Both the position numbers and the translations under genes were made by a program. Positions 44,868 through 55,073 of a stretch of 64,000 bases of DNA are shown piece by piece. The notes under the pieces are model-generated. The model was not told where the DNA came from and made no database searches. It saw only the letters and a list, made by a program, of their open reading frames with translations. Within the stretch, counting starts at the first letter, position 1; each line of letters begins with the position of its first letter. This stretch comes from Rhizobiales bacterium PAR1. Its GTDB lineage: Bacteria; Pseudomonadota; Alphaproteobacteria; Rhizobiales; Beijerinckiaceae. Where the stretch lies: contig NKIW01000001.1 in assembly GCA_002256205.1 (NCBI GenBank), positions 1 to 64,000 on the forward strand, given 5' to 3'.

Positions 44868-46847
44868 TTATTTCGCCGAGGCCTCGAACTTGAGCTTCTG
44901 AAGCAGCACGGTCGGGTTGGACTGCGCAGCAGCAAAATCCATCATGGTGACACCGGTCGGCACATTGGCGCTAGCCTTGACGTGCAGCTTGCCCGGCGTG
45001 CGAATGAACTTCGCCACGGCATCGGAAAGCGCTGCCGCATCGGCATGCCCACCCATCACGGAGCCAAGGATCATCGGCGCCATACCGGACATTTCCAGCT
45101 TGAACTGCTCCGGTGTCTTCTTCTGGTCGGCTGCTGCCTGCGCCAGGACCTTCTCGAAGCCGCCCTTGTTCTCAAGGTCGATGGTCACGCTCTGGACATT
45201 GCCGCCCATCAACGTCACTGGCCAATTCTGGACCGGGTTTTCAAACAGTGGGCGCTGGATTCCGCCAAGTTCACCCTTGAGGCTGACTTTGCCGAACTTG
45301 CCCATATCCGCCATAATATCGTCGATCATGAACCGCGACTTGCCTTCATCCCAGGTCGCTTTGATGCGCGCCGAGAGATCGACTGTGTCAATCCCGAAGG
45401 CCTTCAGGCTGGCCACACCCGGGTCGGTGGACTTCGACGGCAGCGGCACGGCGAGGTTCGAGAGCACAAAATCAACCCGCGTCGGGGACAGATTGACGAA
45501 GGAAGCAATCGTCGCGTCGAACGAGGCGAGCTTGAGCTTCACGCGGTCGCCAGCAGGGGCTTCCTTGCCGCCGGCCTTGGCATTGCCGGATTTCGCGGCG
45601 GTGTCTTTCGCCGGGGGGAAATCGGCGTCAATGCCTTCAAGCTTGAAGCCGAAATCCTTGATCGTCAGCCCCTTGGCCGCTTCGGTCACGGATTGCCGGA
45701 GCGCAGCTTCGGCCCGCTGAGCCTCTGCTGATTTCTTGGCGCCCTTGGCGTCTGGCGCGGCGGTAAAGACTTCCTTCATGCCAAGCATCATCAGGGCATA
45801 GATATCGCCCTGTTGAGCAACCTTCTTGATGCTGAAGCCGCCATCCTCCTTGCCTGCCGGATCGGAGGCCTTGAACACAATATCGCTGACCGAAAACAGC
45901 GGCGCAGCTCCGCCGGCGAAGGTGATCTTGCCCATGCCGCCATTAAAGGTTACGCCGGTCGCCTTGTCCTTGGCGACAACGCGCGCGCCCTCGACCTCAC
46001 CACCGCCGAACTCGAACGAGGGATAAACGTTGAGGAAATAAGACAGCATTTTCATGCCGTTGTCCGAGTCTTCAGACTTGATTGAACTCTCGACAGCAAT
46101 GTCAATGATGTCGGACGGCGCCTGTTTGGCAAGGCGCGCCTTGAACCCGGCGGCCGTCATTCGGCCAATATGGACGGTCGCGTCTTCCATCTTGATATCC
46201 ATGGATTCAAGATCATAGCGGCCATGCAGCACTTTCATCGGCGCCTTTCCGGTCGGATCTGATGTCCCCATCCAGCGAAACAAGCCCGCGAGATCGATGG
46301 TCTCCATCGAGAGCTTGCCGATGAGCGTCTCCGTGTTCTGCATTTTCTCGCCGGCCTTCATCTTGCCGGACTGCCGTCCCCCCTTCATCACCAGACGCTC
46401 GATCGCACCCGCCTTGATGTTGGTGGCCTCGAAGCCCTCGTAGACCGTCGTCATCTCCTGCTTCGGGGATTTCATCCGCCACTCGACGCTGGCGATCGCG
46501 ATCCGGTCCGCATCGAATTTTTCGAGCTTATCGGCAAGGCCGGCGATGCCAGTCGACTTCAGCAGCGCTTCAAGCTCCGCTCGGGCCAAGGTCGATCCGG
46601 TAATCGAGAGGCCTGTCAGCGTCACACCACCCGCGACATTCGGCAGATCGATCTTGTCGATCGTAATGTTTTCCTTGGCGAAGGCCCGCACGATACCGAA
46701 GCGACCATGGCTGTCCGGGATCAGCGACAAGGTCACCGGCGCAAGCGCCGTGGCCATCAGCAGGGCGGCAAGGCGGCGACGCGCCCGGCTGCTGCTGGTG
46801 GCGAAAAGAGAGGTCGGGCGGATGGCAGTCGCGAGAGCATGGCTCAA
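44868..46847 (-). CDS. Large exported protein of unknown function
   Basis: I do not recognise this 659-residue protein. Residues 24-45 form a basic-then-hydrophobic signal or anchor (RARRRLAALLMATALAPVTL), and the rest is soluble, rich in beta-strand-like alternation and in Lys/Ala/Gly, with repeated sentences such as ITIDKIDLPNVAGGVTLTGL and MIDDIMADMGKFGKVSLKG that suggest a repetitive beta fold in the periplasm. A low-complexity Lys/Ala stretch lies near residues 365-385 and another near 415-430. The start is a TTG at 46847 with AGGAGA 6 bases upstream. It stands alone; no partner gene hints at function. Confidence 0.78.
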   Translation of the reverse strand: MSHALATAIRPTSLFATSSSRARRRLAALLMATALAPVTLSLIPDSHGRFGIVRAFAKENITIDKIDLPNVAGGVTLTGLSITGSTLARAELEALLKSTGIAGLADKLEKFDADRIAIASVEWRMKSPKQEMTTVYEGFEATNIKAGAIERLVMKGGRQSGKMKAGEKMQNTETLIGKLSMETIDLAGLFRWMGTSDPTGKAPMKVLHGRYDLESMDIKMEDATVHIGRMTAAGFKARLAKQAPSDIIDIAVESSIKSEDSDNGMKMLSYFLNVYPSFEFGGGEVEGARVVAKDKATGVTFNGGMGKITFAGGAAPLFSVSDIVFKASDPAGKEDGGFSIKKVAQQGDIYALMMLGMKEVFTAAPDAKGAKKSAEAQRAEAALRQSVTEAAKGLTIKDFGFKLEGIDADFPPAKDTAAKSGNAKAGGKEAPAGDRVKLKLASFDATIASFVNLSPTRVDFVLSNLAVPLPSKSTDPGVASLKAFGIDTVDLSARIKATWDEGKSRFMIDDIMADMGKFGKVSLKGELGGIQRPLFENPVQNWPVTLMGGNVQSVTIDLENKGGFEKVLAQAAADQKKTPEQFKLEMSGMAPMILGSVMGGHADAAALSDAVAKFIRTPGKLHVKASANVPTGVTMMDFAAAQSNPTVLLQKLKFEASAK

Positions 46848-47137
46848 GGGAATTCTCCTGGGAGCAGGGTAAATCGGATCAAGGCGGTCGAAAAACTCGG
46901 CAAGTCGAAAATGGACAAGGTCGGTGGCGGCAGAAGAGAGCCTTCAGCGCAGGATTGCACTCAGACGGCAAAACGCAACGCATGACTGTGCGTTAGCGCA
47001 CAGGACAGTTTCCGAGCCGTTACCTTGCCCCAGATTTCTGAGTCCGTCAGCAGGAAACACGCGCGTCCCGATCCTGGCGCTCGACTTGCGTGAAGACCGT
47101 GGAACGCTTATCGCTGGACAAGCTGAAAGAGACCCCG

Positions 47138-48352
47138 ATGCGCCGGATTTCCGCCCTCCTGATTGTTGTCGCCGCCGTTCTGACGGGCTGCGCGGATGGC
47201 AAACACAAGGTTCTGCTGCCCGTGGATGGCACGACGGCCGGGACAACGCGCGTCGATCTCCTCGTAGCGACAACCCGGATGCGCTCGACCGAGCCCGGCG
47301 AGATGTTTTCCGGCGAACGCGGCCACACCATGAGTTTCGCCGATATCGGCGTTTCCATTCCGCCCGACAGCGCCCGTGAAGTCGGGCAGGTGCAATGGCC
47401 CAAGGGCAGCGCGGCCAATCCCGCGACTGAATTTGCCACCGTTCACGCCAATATTGTCGAGAGTGCCGAGGCCGCAACGCTGTTCCGCGCGGCCGTGAAG
47501 CGCCAGCCCTCGCGCCGCGTACTGGTGTTCGTGCACGGCTACAACACGCAATTCGCTGATGCCGTCTATGGTTTTGCGCAGTTCGTGCATGACTCCGGCA
47601 CGCCTGCCGTACCGGTGCTGTTCACATGGCCTTCGCGGGCGAAGCTTCTGGCTTATGGCTACGACCGCGAGAGCGCGAACTTTTCTCGCGATGCGCTCGA
47701 AGGCGTATTACGGGCGCTTGCGGCGAACCCGGACGTCAAAGAGGTCTCCGTGCTCGCGCATTCCATGGGCAACTGGCTCACCGTAGAAGCTCTGCGGCAG
47801 ATGGCGATCCGCAAGGAAGGGATTCCGGCGAAGATCCGTGATGTCGTGCTTGCCGCGCCGGATATCGATGTCGATGTTTTCCGCCGTCAGATCAAGGTGA
47901 TCGGCGAGCGGCGGCCCAACATGACGATTTTCGTCTCGCAGGATGACAAGGCGCTCGAGGCCTCCCGGCGCGTCTGGCAAAGTTCTGCGCAGCTCGGCGC
48001 GATCGACCCGGAAAAGGAACCGCTGAAGGGCGATCTCGCCAAGCTCGGCCTCACGGTGATCAATCTGACTGATGTGAAGTCGACGGATTCCCTTGCCCAT
48101 GGCAAATTCGCCAGCAGCCCGGAGGTCGTGCGCTTTATCGGTAATCGCCTTGCCAGCGGCACGACGATTGGCTCGGGCGGGGAAGGTTCGGGCGCGGCAT
48201 CTGTCGGCATGTTGCTCACAGACGTCACCAGCAAGGCCGGGCAGGTCGCTGGCGCGGTCATCACCGCGCCACTCGCTATCGTCGATCCCGGAAGCCGCGA
48301 AGCCCTCGGCGATGCCATCGGTCAGGTTGTCGGCAAAGACCCGGCGGAATAA
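47138..48352 (+). CDS. Lipoprotein alpha/beta hydrolase (DUF900 type)
   Basis: The 404-residue protein has a lipoprotein signal (MRRISALLIVVAAVLTGC, acylated Cys 18) and an alpha/beta-hydrolase domain of the DUF900 family: FVHGYNTQFADAVYGFAQ (oxyanion region) and the nucleophile elbow VLAHSMGNWL, with Asp and His expected downstream. A flexible Gly/Ser stretch (TIGSGGEGSGAAS) precedes a C-terminal tail. The start at 47138 is chosen to fit the signal; an ATG 16 codons upstream would bury the lipobox. Substrate unknown. Confidence 0.85.
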   Translation: MRRISALLIVVAAVLTGCADGKHKVLLPVDGTTAGTTRVDLLVATTRMRSTEPGEMFSGERGHTMSFADIGVSIPPDSAREVGQVQWPKGSAANPATEFATVHANIVESAEAATLFRAAVKRQPSRRVLVFVHGYNTQFADAVYGFAQFVHDSGTPAVPVLFTWPSRAKLLAYGYDRESANFSRDALEGVLRALAANPDVKEVSVLAHSMGNWLTVEALRQMAIRKEGIPAKIRDVVLAAPDIDVDVFRRQIKVIGERRPNMTIFVSQDDKALEASRRVWQSSAQLGAIDPEKEPLKGDLAKLGLTVINLTDVKSTDSLAHGKFASSPEVVRFIGNRLASGTTIGSGGEGSGAASVGMLLTDVTSKAGQVAGAVITAPLAIVDPGSREALGDAIGQVVGKDPAE

Positions 48353-48360
48353 GGCCGACA

Positions 48361-48404
48361 GCATGTTGCGCAAAAGTGGGGACCGGTGTTGCGCGACAAC
48401 ATGC
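48361..48404. repeat. 44-bp palindromic repeat, rhizobial type, copy 2
   Basis: The outer arms GCATGTTG / CAACATGC enclose the core AAGTGGGGACCGGTG. It has the same length and central core as the element at 11302-11345. It lies between the convergent hydrolase and erpA genes. Confidence 0.8.
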
Positions 48405-48418
48405 GTCAAACCAGAAAA

Positions 48419-48811
48419 TTAAAGGCTAAAGCTCGTCCCGCAGCCACAGCTTGCCGTGGCATTCGGATTGCGGATCTGGAAGCTCTGGCCCATCAGCTCG
48501 GTGACAAAATCGAGTTCCGACCCTGCCAAAAGCGGCGCGGAAACCTCATCGACCAGCACGGTGATGCCGTCGCGTTCAATTTTGAGGTCATCCGCTTCGG
48601 CTCCACCGGCGATATCGAACTTGTACTGGAAGCCGGAGCACCCGCCGCCTTCCACCGAAACCCGAAGCATCGCGCCGGCCGGCTCCGATTTCAGGATATC
48701 GCCGATGCGTTTTGCGGCACGTTCGCTTACGACAAGCGGCGCAGCGTTGAGCGTGCCGGGCGGGGGCGGGGCGGAGGGAGTAGCGTTCTGGATCGCGAAC
48801 TTCAGGGCCAT
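48419..48811 (-). CDS. erpA: A-type iron-sulfur carrier protein (ErpA/IscA family)
   Basis: A-type carriers receive Fe-S clusters and pass them to target enzymes. The 130-residue protein has the three conserved cysteines C58 (GGGCSGFQY), C122 and C124 (SCGCGTSF). An N-terminal extension (about residues 1-25, Ala/Pro-rich) precedes the domain. An ATG two codons upstream is an equally possible start. It is divergent from dgt, the usual rhizobial arrangement. Confidence 0.9.
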   Translation of the reverse strand: MALKFAIQNATPSAPPPPGTLNAAPLVVSERAAKRIGDILKSEPAGAMLRVSVEGGGCSGFQYKFDIAGGAEADDLKIERDGITVLVDEVSAPLLAGSELDFVTELMGQSFQIRNPNATASCGCGTSFSL

Positions 48812-48919
48812 GATCATGTCAGCGCCGGTTCAAGGCCGGAGCCGCCTTTCGTTTGTCTCCTCCCGAATGTAAGGATGAAGATCGATTCCGGCAATGCGTT
48901 ACCCTGAAAAGAGGCTTCG

Positions 48920-50122
48920 GTGCTATTTCATCGCGACCGCCCGCTCTCGCCCTTTGCCGTCGATCACCGCAAGAGCCGGGGCCGCCTTCTGCCGGAGGCC
49001 GCGTCGCCCACGCGCAGCGAATTCCAGCGCGACCGCGACCGCATCATTCATTCCAACGCCTTCCGGCGCCTCAAGCACAAGACGCAGGTGTTCGTGGAGC
49101 ACGAGGGGGACCACTACCGCACCCGCCTTACGCATTCCATCGAGGTCGGCCAGATTGCCCGCTCGATCAGCCGTATCCTTGGGCTCGACGAGGATCTGGC
49201 GGAGGCGCTGGCGCTGGCACATGACCTTGGCCACACGCCTTTCGGCCATGCTGGCGAGGATGCACTCGATGCGCAGATGGCCGCTTTCGGCGGTTTCGAC
49301 CACAATGCCCAGACCTTGCGGATCGTCACGCGCCTCGAGCGGCGCTACGCCGCTTTCGATGGCCTCAATCTGTCATGGGAGACGCTGGAAGGGCTGGTGA
49401 AACACAACGGCCCGCTCGTGGATGCCAAAGGCAAGCCCATCGGGCGCTATCTCAAGCATGGCATTCCTGGTGCTATTCTTGAATATGATCAGAAACATCC
49501 GCTCGATCTTTCAACTTACGCTTCAGCAGAAGCGCAGATTGCCGCCATTGCGGATGATATCGCCTATGACGCGCATGACATTGATGATGCGCTGCGCGCC
49601 GGGCTCTTCCCCTCGAAGGATTTGCGCGAGGTTCCGTTCCTTGCCGCCCTGATCTACGAGATCGATACGCTTTGGCCGAACCTCGACGAGGGCCGCAAGG
49701 GCCACGAGATCATGCGCCGGGTGATCACCCGCTTCGTGGAGGATGTTGCGGCGGAAAGCGAGGCGCGGATCATCGCGCTTAACCCGCGTTCTTCCGACGA
49801 TATCCGACGCGCGGATCGCCCCGTGATCAGCTTTTCATCGAGTTTTGAGCCAGCAGAAAAGGAGCTGAAGGCTTTCCTCTTCCGGCGCATGTATCGCCAC
49901 GAACGCGTGCAGAAACTGCGCGATGCCGCGACCGAAATTATCGAGAACCTGTTCCTGCGTTACATGGCGTCGCCGCAGGAGATGGGTGAGGCTCATGTCG
50001 ATGCGCCAGAGGACGAGGCCCGCCTTGCTCGCCGCGTCGCGGATTATATCGCCGGCATGACCGACCGCTTCGCTATTCAGGAACATCAGCGATTATTTGA
50101 CGCCACGCCTGCGCTGAGGTGA
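48920..50122 (+). CDS. dgt: Deoxyguanosinetriphosphate triphosphohydrolase-like protein
   Basis: This HD-domain enzyme hydrolyses dNTPs to nucleosides and triphosphate. The 400-residue protein has the metal site H72 (THSIEVGQIA), H101-D102 (ALAHDLGHTPFGH) and the late Asp in IADDIAYDAHD, plus the motif RRLKHKTQVF. The GTG start at 48920 has GAGG 5 bases upstream. argS follows, with a gap of about 155 bases. It is of the shorter, regulatory-type Dgt group by length (inference). Confidence 0.95.
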   Translation: MLFHRDRPLSPFAVDHRKSRGRLLPEAASPTRSEFQRDRDRIIHSNAFRRLKHKTQVFVEHEGDHYRTRLTHSIEVGQIARSISRILGLDEDLAEALALAHDLGHTPFGHAGEDALDAQMAAFGGFDHNAQTLRIVTRLERRYAAFDGLNLSWETLEGLVKHNGPLVDAKGKPIGRYLKHGIPGAILEYDQKHPLDLSTYASAEAQIAAIADDIAYDAHDIDDALRAGLFPSKDLREVPFLAALIYEIDTLWPNLDEGRKGHEIMRRVITRFVEDVAAESEARIIALNPRSSDDIRRADRPVISFSSSFEPAEKELKAFLFRRMYRHERVQKLRDAATEIIENLFLRYMASPQEMGEAHVDAPEDEARLARRVADYIAGMTDRFAIQEHQRLFDATPALR

Positions 50123-50277
50123 ATCCTTGCTTCCGCGCTCAGAGCGCGGAATTCCTCGCATAAGCTCGGGCAGTCATTCGGCCTTCGGAAGAAGGGCAGG
50201 TGAGCGCATCCGGTTTGACGCAAAGCCCGCACTCGGTTAGGCGAAAGACTACACTTTTCCTTGAAGAAACGCATCTC

Positions 50278-52032
50278 ATGAACATCTTCCACGCCTTTGC
50301 CGCCGACCTTCAGGCGGTGCTCGCCGCCATACCCGAAACCGCGGGCCTTTCCGCCGAAGCGCGTAGCCGCGCCACGGTCGAGCCGCCGCGCGATGCGAGC
50401 CACGGCGATCTTTCCACCAACGCGGCGATGGTGCTTTCCAAGGAAGCGAAATCAAACCCGCGCGCCCTCGGCGAAGCCATTGCCAAGGCACTGGGGGCGA
50501 CCGGTAAATACGCGAAGGTGGATGTCGCCGGCCCCGGATTCATCAATATCACGCTGAATTCGAACGCCTTCGAGGATGTGATCCGCGCCGCGAATGTCGC
50601 CGGCGCTGGCTACGGACGCGGCACCCTCGGCGGCGGGCGCGCGATCAACGTTGAATATGTCTCCGCGAACCCGACCGGGCCGATGCACGTCGGCCATGGG
50701 CGCGGCGCGGTCTATGGCGATGCGCTCGCGAACCTGCTCGCCTTCGCCGGCTGGAAGGTCACCCGCGAATACTACATCAACGATGCGGGCAGCCAGGTCG
50801 ATGTGCTCGCACGTTCCGCGTTCCATCGCTATCGCGAGGCGCTGGGGCGTAATGTCGGACCGGTGGGTGAGGGGCTCTATCCGGGCGATTACCTCGTTCC
50901 CGTGGGTAAGGCGCTTGCGGAGAAATACGGCGACAGCCTTGAAAAGATGGCAGAAACCGAATGGCTTCCGCTGCTGCGCCGTGCCGCCATCGACGGCATG
51001 ATGGAGATGATCCGGGGCGATCTCGCCGCCATCGACATCCGCCATGATGTCTTCTTCTCGGAAGCGACCTTGCAGGGCAATCCCGACAAGGTTGCCGCGA
51101 CCATTGCCGATTTCCGTGCTCGCAACCTCATCTATGAGGGACGTCTGCCGCCGCCGAAGGGCCAGAAGGACGAGGAGTGGGAAGACCGCGAGCAAACGCT
51201 GTTCCGCGCCACCGATTTCGGCGACGATGTGGATCGCCCGCTGCTGAAATCAGACGGCGGCTACACCTATTTCGCCTCCGATATCGCCTATCACGCCAAC
51301 AAGTTCGAGCGCGGCTTCGCCGAGATGATTGACGTCTGGGGCGCGGATCATGGCGGCTACGTCAAGCGGATGCAGGCAGCGGTGAAGGCTGCTACGGCCG
51401 GCAAGGGAGCGCTTGAGGTGCGCCTCTGCCAGCTCGTCAAGCTCATGCGCAACGGCGAGCCGGTGAAGATGTCCAAGCGCGCCGGTGATTTCGTCACCCT
51501 GCGCGACGTCATCGATGAGGTCGGGCGCGATGCGATCCGCTTCATGATGCTCGATCGCAAGAATGACGCGGAACTGGAGTTCGATCTCGCCAAGGTGATC
51601 GAGCAATCCAAAGAAAATCCGGTCTTTTACGTGCAATACGCCCACGCCCGAATCGCTTCTGTGCTTCGTCAATCGGCAGCTGTGTTTGAAGCCAAGCCTC
51701 TAACCGAAGCAGAAATTGTGGCGGCGGACCTTTCGATCCTCAAGGACGAGGCCGAACGCGGATTGATGCGTCTTATCGCCCAATTCCCGCGTTTGATTGA
51801 ACAATCTGCCCAGACCAGAGAGCCGCATCGTGTGGTTTTTTACCTCTACGATCTCGCAAGTGCTTTTCATGGCTTGTGGAATAAGGGCAAGGATTCGCCT
51901 GATTTGAGGTTTATTAATAACGATGACCGAAAAGGAACATTGGCGAGACTGGCGCTCGTCAAGGCCGTCAAGACGGTGATTGCCAACGGGCTAGGCCTGT
52001 TGGGCGTCTCCGCCCCCGACGAAATGCGCTGA
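50278..52032 (+). CDS. argS: Arginyl-tRNA synthetase
   Basis: This class I synthetase charges tRNA-Arg. The 584-residue product has the usual length. It shows the HIGH-type motif HVGHGRGAV within [10 protein letters not shown] (near residue 135), the KMSKS-type motif VKMSKRAGD (near residue 400), and a C-terminal anticodon-binding DALR domain. The start at 50278 ([11 protein letters not shown]) matches the family; an upstream ATG-frame extension of 26 residues is non-conserved. The bases 51600-51950 are somewhat lower in GC than the rest of the gene. Confidence 0.97.
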   Translation: MNIFHAFAADLQAVLAAIPETAGLSAEARSRATVEPPRDASHGDLSTNAAMVLSKEAKSNPRALGEAIAKALGATGKYAKVDVAGPGFINITLNSNAFEDVIRAANVAGAGYGRGTLGGGRAINVEYVSANPTGPMHVGHGRGAVYGDALANLLAFAGWKVTREYYINDAGSQVDVLARSAFHRYREALGRNVGPVGEGLYPGDYLVPVGKALAEKYGDSLEKMAETEWLPLLRRAAIDGMMEMIRGDLAAIDIRHDVFFSEATLQGNPDKVAATIADFRARNLIYEGRLPPPKGQKDEEWEDREQTLFRATDFGDDVDRPLLKSDGGYTYFASDIAYHANKFERGFAEMIDVWGADHGGYVKRMQAAVKAATAGKGALEVRLCQLVKLMRNGEPVKMSKRAGDFVTLRDVIDEVGRDAIRFMMLDRKNDAELEFDLAKVIEQSKENPVFYVQYAHARIASVLRQSAAVFEAKPLTEAEIVAADLSILKDEAERGLMRLIAQFPRLIEQSAQTREPHRVVFYLYDLASAFHGLWNKGKDSPDLRFINNDDRKGTLARLALVKAVKTVIANGLGLLGVSAPDEMR

Positions 52033-52091
52033 GGCGCATGGCCCTGACCCGCCACTCGCCCATGTGTTTTGCGTGATGGAGGAGGTCAGCT

Positions 52092-53963
52092 ATGGATCGG
52101 AACGGTCAGGTTCGCAAAGAGCCAACGCTGGCAGATCTTGAGGCGTTTGAGCAGTTGCTGCGCGATAGCCTGCATTCGGGGCCAGAGAAGACCCCGGCTG
52201 CAAGCCCGGCACCACCAGCGACAACAGCCAGCCCCGGCCAATCGGCGGATGATGCCGCAATGGCGGAACTGGCGCGGCTGATCCAGACGCCTGTCGATTT
52301 TGAAACTCCGGCATTGCGCGGGACCATTCCCGAACCTGTGCCGCAGCCTGCTCCTGCGCCGCAAGTTCCCGAGCATCATCTCCACGGCGCGGCGGAAGCC
52401 ACGCTGGCCAATGAATGGGCTTCGACGCCAACGGTTGAGGCCAGCTTCTCTGCTCCGCTGGTTCAGGCGCAGCCGGTTTCCGCGCCGGCAGCCGAACTTG
52501 ATCCGCTTGCCTCCTTCGAAGAGGAACTGCGCCGCTTCGATGCCATCCGCACACAGGAACAGCGGCCTGCCGATCAGGTCGCGGCCAATCTGCACACAGA
52601 GGCCGAGCAGCTTCATGCGCAGGTGCAAGGCATGGCCCAGACACAGGGTCTGCATGCGCAACCCTATGCGCAGGAAAACCCCTACGAGCACCTGACGGCC
52701 TATGAGCCCGTCACGGCGCCGGAGCGCGCCCATGCGCCAGCCGAGGGGGCGCCATCAGAGCCGGAAGCCAACTGGTATGCCCCCCCGATGGCGGACTATC
52801 CGGACCCGACGCGAGACTTCGCGCAGGAACAGGCTGCGGAAACCTCGCTGAATGCCGCCGAGGAACGCCTCGCTGCGGAAGCGGCCGCAGCGGCAGCCGC
52901 CGCCGATGCAGCAGGAAAATCTCGCCGTTCCAAGGGTGTTTTCATGGCCCTCGGCGGGATCGCCGTGGCCGGAATCGCGGTGATCGGCGGCACTTTTGCT
53001 TTCGGAACCAGCAAGAAGGGCGGCTCGGGCGACGTACCGACGATTGCCGCCAAGACAGCGCCGACGAAGGAAAAGCCCGCCGATCCTGGCGGGATGGAAA
53101 TTCCGAACCAGAACAAGCAGGTGCTCGCCCCGCGCAACACGCCGGAGACGAAACCGGCCGCCGTCGTCAACAGCACCGAGCAGCCGCTCGATCTCAATCA
53201 GGTCGCCAAGCGCGATGGCGTGCGTGTCATCGCGCCGAGCCCGATGCAGAACGGCGGCACATCCGATCCGAGTGCCCCGGGCGTTGAACCGCGCCGCGTG
53301 ACATCGATTCGCCTCGGTTCGGAGGCGCCGCCTGCGCCTCCAACTGTTGTCTCTCCGACACCGGCCCCGGTTGCACCGCCTCTGCCGCCGTCCGGTGCCT
53401 CCGCGCGCCCCTCGACACCTACACCGCCAGCCCCCGTTGCGCAGCCGCAGCCGCGCCCGGTGACGCCGCCGGTTGCTGCGGCAACGCCTCCGACGCCGCC
53501 AGCCGCCCCCAAGGTCGAGTCACGCCCTGAAACGCCGAAGGCGACGCCACCAAAGGTCACGACTGCGCCGGCAGCCCCCGCGCCGAAGGCAACGCCGCCG
53601 AAGGCCGCGCCACGCGCACCGCTTTCGCTCGATCCGGTCAAGCAACCGCCTGCCGCAGCCAATGCGGACGACGACGATGCGCCGGCGCCAGCACCTACCC
53701 GTACGACATCCGGCGGCGGTGGCGGTTATGCCATCCAGCTCGCCTCTCGCCCGACCGAAAGCGATGCCCGCACCGCGAGCGGTCAGCTCAAGGCGAAATT
53801 CGGTTCTGCTATTGGTGGTCGTTCACCAAGCGTCGTTTCCGGTGAAGCGAACGGTCAGACGGTGTATCGCGTTCGCGTCAACGGCTACAGCCAGGCCGAT
53901 GCCGTGGCGGCTTGCGCCAAGGTCAAGGCGGCCGGTGGTGGCTGCTTCGTGACCAAGCAGTAA
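52092..53963 (+). CDS. SPOR-domain membrane protein
   Basis: This 623-residue bitopic protein has a cytoplasmic Pro/Ala/Glu-rich part (1-280), one membrane segment (about residues 282-305, GVFMALGGIAVAGIAVIGG), a Pro-rich periplasmic linker (about 330-545), and a C-terminal SPOR domain (about 550-623; YAIQLASRPTESDA) that binds denuded septal peptidoglycan. It is probably a cell-division or envelope factor. A strong GGAGGAGG site precedes the ATG. It lies between argS and nagZ as in other Hyphomicrobiales. Confidence 0.9.
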   Translation: MDRNGQVRKEPTLADLEAFEQLLRDSLHSGPEKTPAASPAPPATTASPGQSADDAAMAELARLIQTPVDFETPALRGTIPEPVPQPAPAPQVPEHHLHGAAEATLANEWASTPTVEASFSAPLVQAQPVSAPAAELDPLASFEEELRRFDAIRTQEQRPADQVAANLHTEAEQLHAQVQGMAQTQGLHAQPYAQENPYEHLTAYEPVTAPERAHAPAEGAPSEPEANWYAPPMADYPDPTRDFAQEQAAETSLNAAEERLAAEAAAAAAAADAAGKSRRSKGVFMALGGIAVAGIAVIGGTFAFGTSKKGGSGDVPTIAAKTAPTKEKPADPGGMEIPNQNKQVLAPRNTPETKPAAVVNSTEQPLDLNQVAKRDGVRVIAPSPMQNGGTSDPSAPGVEPRRVTSIRLGSEAPPAPPTVVSPTPAPVAPPLPPSGASARPSTPTPPAPVAQPQPRPVTPPVAAATPPTPPAAPKVESRPETPKATPPKVTTAPAAPAPKATPPKAAPRAPLSLDPVKQPPAAANADDDDAPAPAPTRTTSGGGGGYAIQLASRPTESDARTASGQLKAKFGSAIGGRSPSVVSGEANGQTVYRVRVNGYSQADAVAACAKVKAAGGGCFVTKQ

Positions 53964-53985
53964 GCCGGGGCACGGAAACAGAGGT

Positions 53986-55011
53986 ATGGCCAAGGCGATG
54001 AAGCCGATCATCTTCGGCGCTGCTGGCCAGCGCCTGACCAACGCAGAGGCGGCGTTCTATGCCGAGCATCGCCCCTGCGGTTTCATTCTGTTCAAGCGCA
54101 ATGTAGATACGCCGGAGCAGGTGAGGGCGCTCGTCGAAGAGATGAAGCGGGCGGCAGACAATCCCGACGCGCTGATTTTGATCGATCAGGAGGGGGGGCG
54201 TGTGGCGCGCCTTCGTCCGCCGCACTGGCGCGATTATCCCTGTGGTGCCGACTACGGCAAACTCTGGGCCGTGGACCCGGATCTTGCGGGCGAAGCTGCC
54301 TTTCTCGGCGCGCGCCTGATCGCGGATGATCTCGCCGCCCTCGGGATCAACGTCGATTGCCTGCCGGTGCTTGACGTGCCGGTGCCGGGCGCGAACAACA
54401 TCATCGGCGACAGAGCCTATGGTACCAACCCGACCGTGGTGATGGCGCTGGGTCGCGCCGCAGCGCAGGGCCTGATCGAGGGTGGCGTCCTTCCCATCAT
54501 CAAGCATATTCCTGGCCATGGCCGTGCGATGGCGGATTCGCATCTCGCGCTGCCGGTTGTCACGACGAGCCGAACCGCGCTGGAAGCGCATGATTTCCCG
54601 CCGTTCCGTGCGCTGGGCGATCTCAGCCTCGCGATGACGGCGCATGTCATCTTCACCGCCTATGACGCAAAAGCACCGGCGACAACCTCACGCATCGTGA
54701 TCGACGAGGTCATTCGCGGCCAGATGGGCTTTGACGGCCTGTTGATGAGCGACGACCTCTCGATGAAAGCACTCTCGGGTGATTTTACCGCACGCCGCGA
54801 CGCCGTTCTTTCGGAAGGCTGCGATGTCGTGCTTCATTGCAACGGAGTTATGGAAGAAATGACGCCCGTCGCGGCGGGCTGTCCGACGATCTCGAAGCCT
54901 GCAAGGAAGCGGCTCGATGCCGTTCTTGCTGGCCTCAAACGGCCAAAGCCAGGATTCGATCGGGGACAAGCCGAGGCTCGTCTCGCCGAACTTCTTGCCA
55001 TGCGGCCCTGA
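53986..55011 (+). CDS. nagZ: Beta-N-acetylhexosaminidase NagZ
   Basis: NagZ, a cytosolic GH3 enzyme, removes N-acetylglucosamine from muropeptides in peptidoglycan recycling. The 341-residue protein has the family signature KHIPGHGRAMADSH, with the flexible-loop Asp/His pair, and the nucleophile LLMSDDLSMKAL. An adjacent block LILIDQEGGRVARLR is also characteristic. The pairing with a SPOR protein places two peptidoglycan-related genes together. scpA follows about 60 bases later. Confidence 0.94.
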   Translation: MAKAMKPIIFGAAGQRLTNAEAAFYAEHRPCGFILFKRNVDTPEQVRALVEEMKRAADNPDALILIDQEGGRVARLRPPHWRDYPCGADYGKLWAVDPDLAGEAAFLGARLIADDLAALGINVDCLPVLDVPVPGANNIIGDRAYGTNPTVVMALGRAAAQGLIEGGVLPIIKHIPGHGRAMADSHLALPVVTTSRTALEAHDFPPFRALGDLSLAMTAHVIFTAYDAKAPATTSRIVIDEVIRGQMGFDGLLMSDDLSMKALSGDFTARRDAVLSEGCDVVLHCNGVMEEMTPVAAGCPTISKPARKRLDAVLAGLKRPKPGFDRGQAEARLAELLAMRP

Positions 55012-55073
55012 AAGGCCGATCTTGCGGCCTTGCGCGCGCCCCGGAGAGCGGACGCGCTGTAAGGAGCCGCGTC

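Noticed and set aside
53341-53700. Repetitive Pro/Ala coding stretch that looks like a DNA repeat
   Set aside because: It is the low-complexity periplasmic linker of the SPOR-domain protein; no fixed unit repeats at DNA level.
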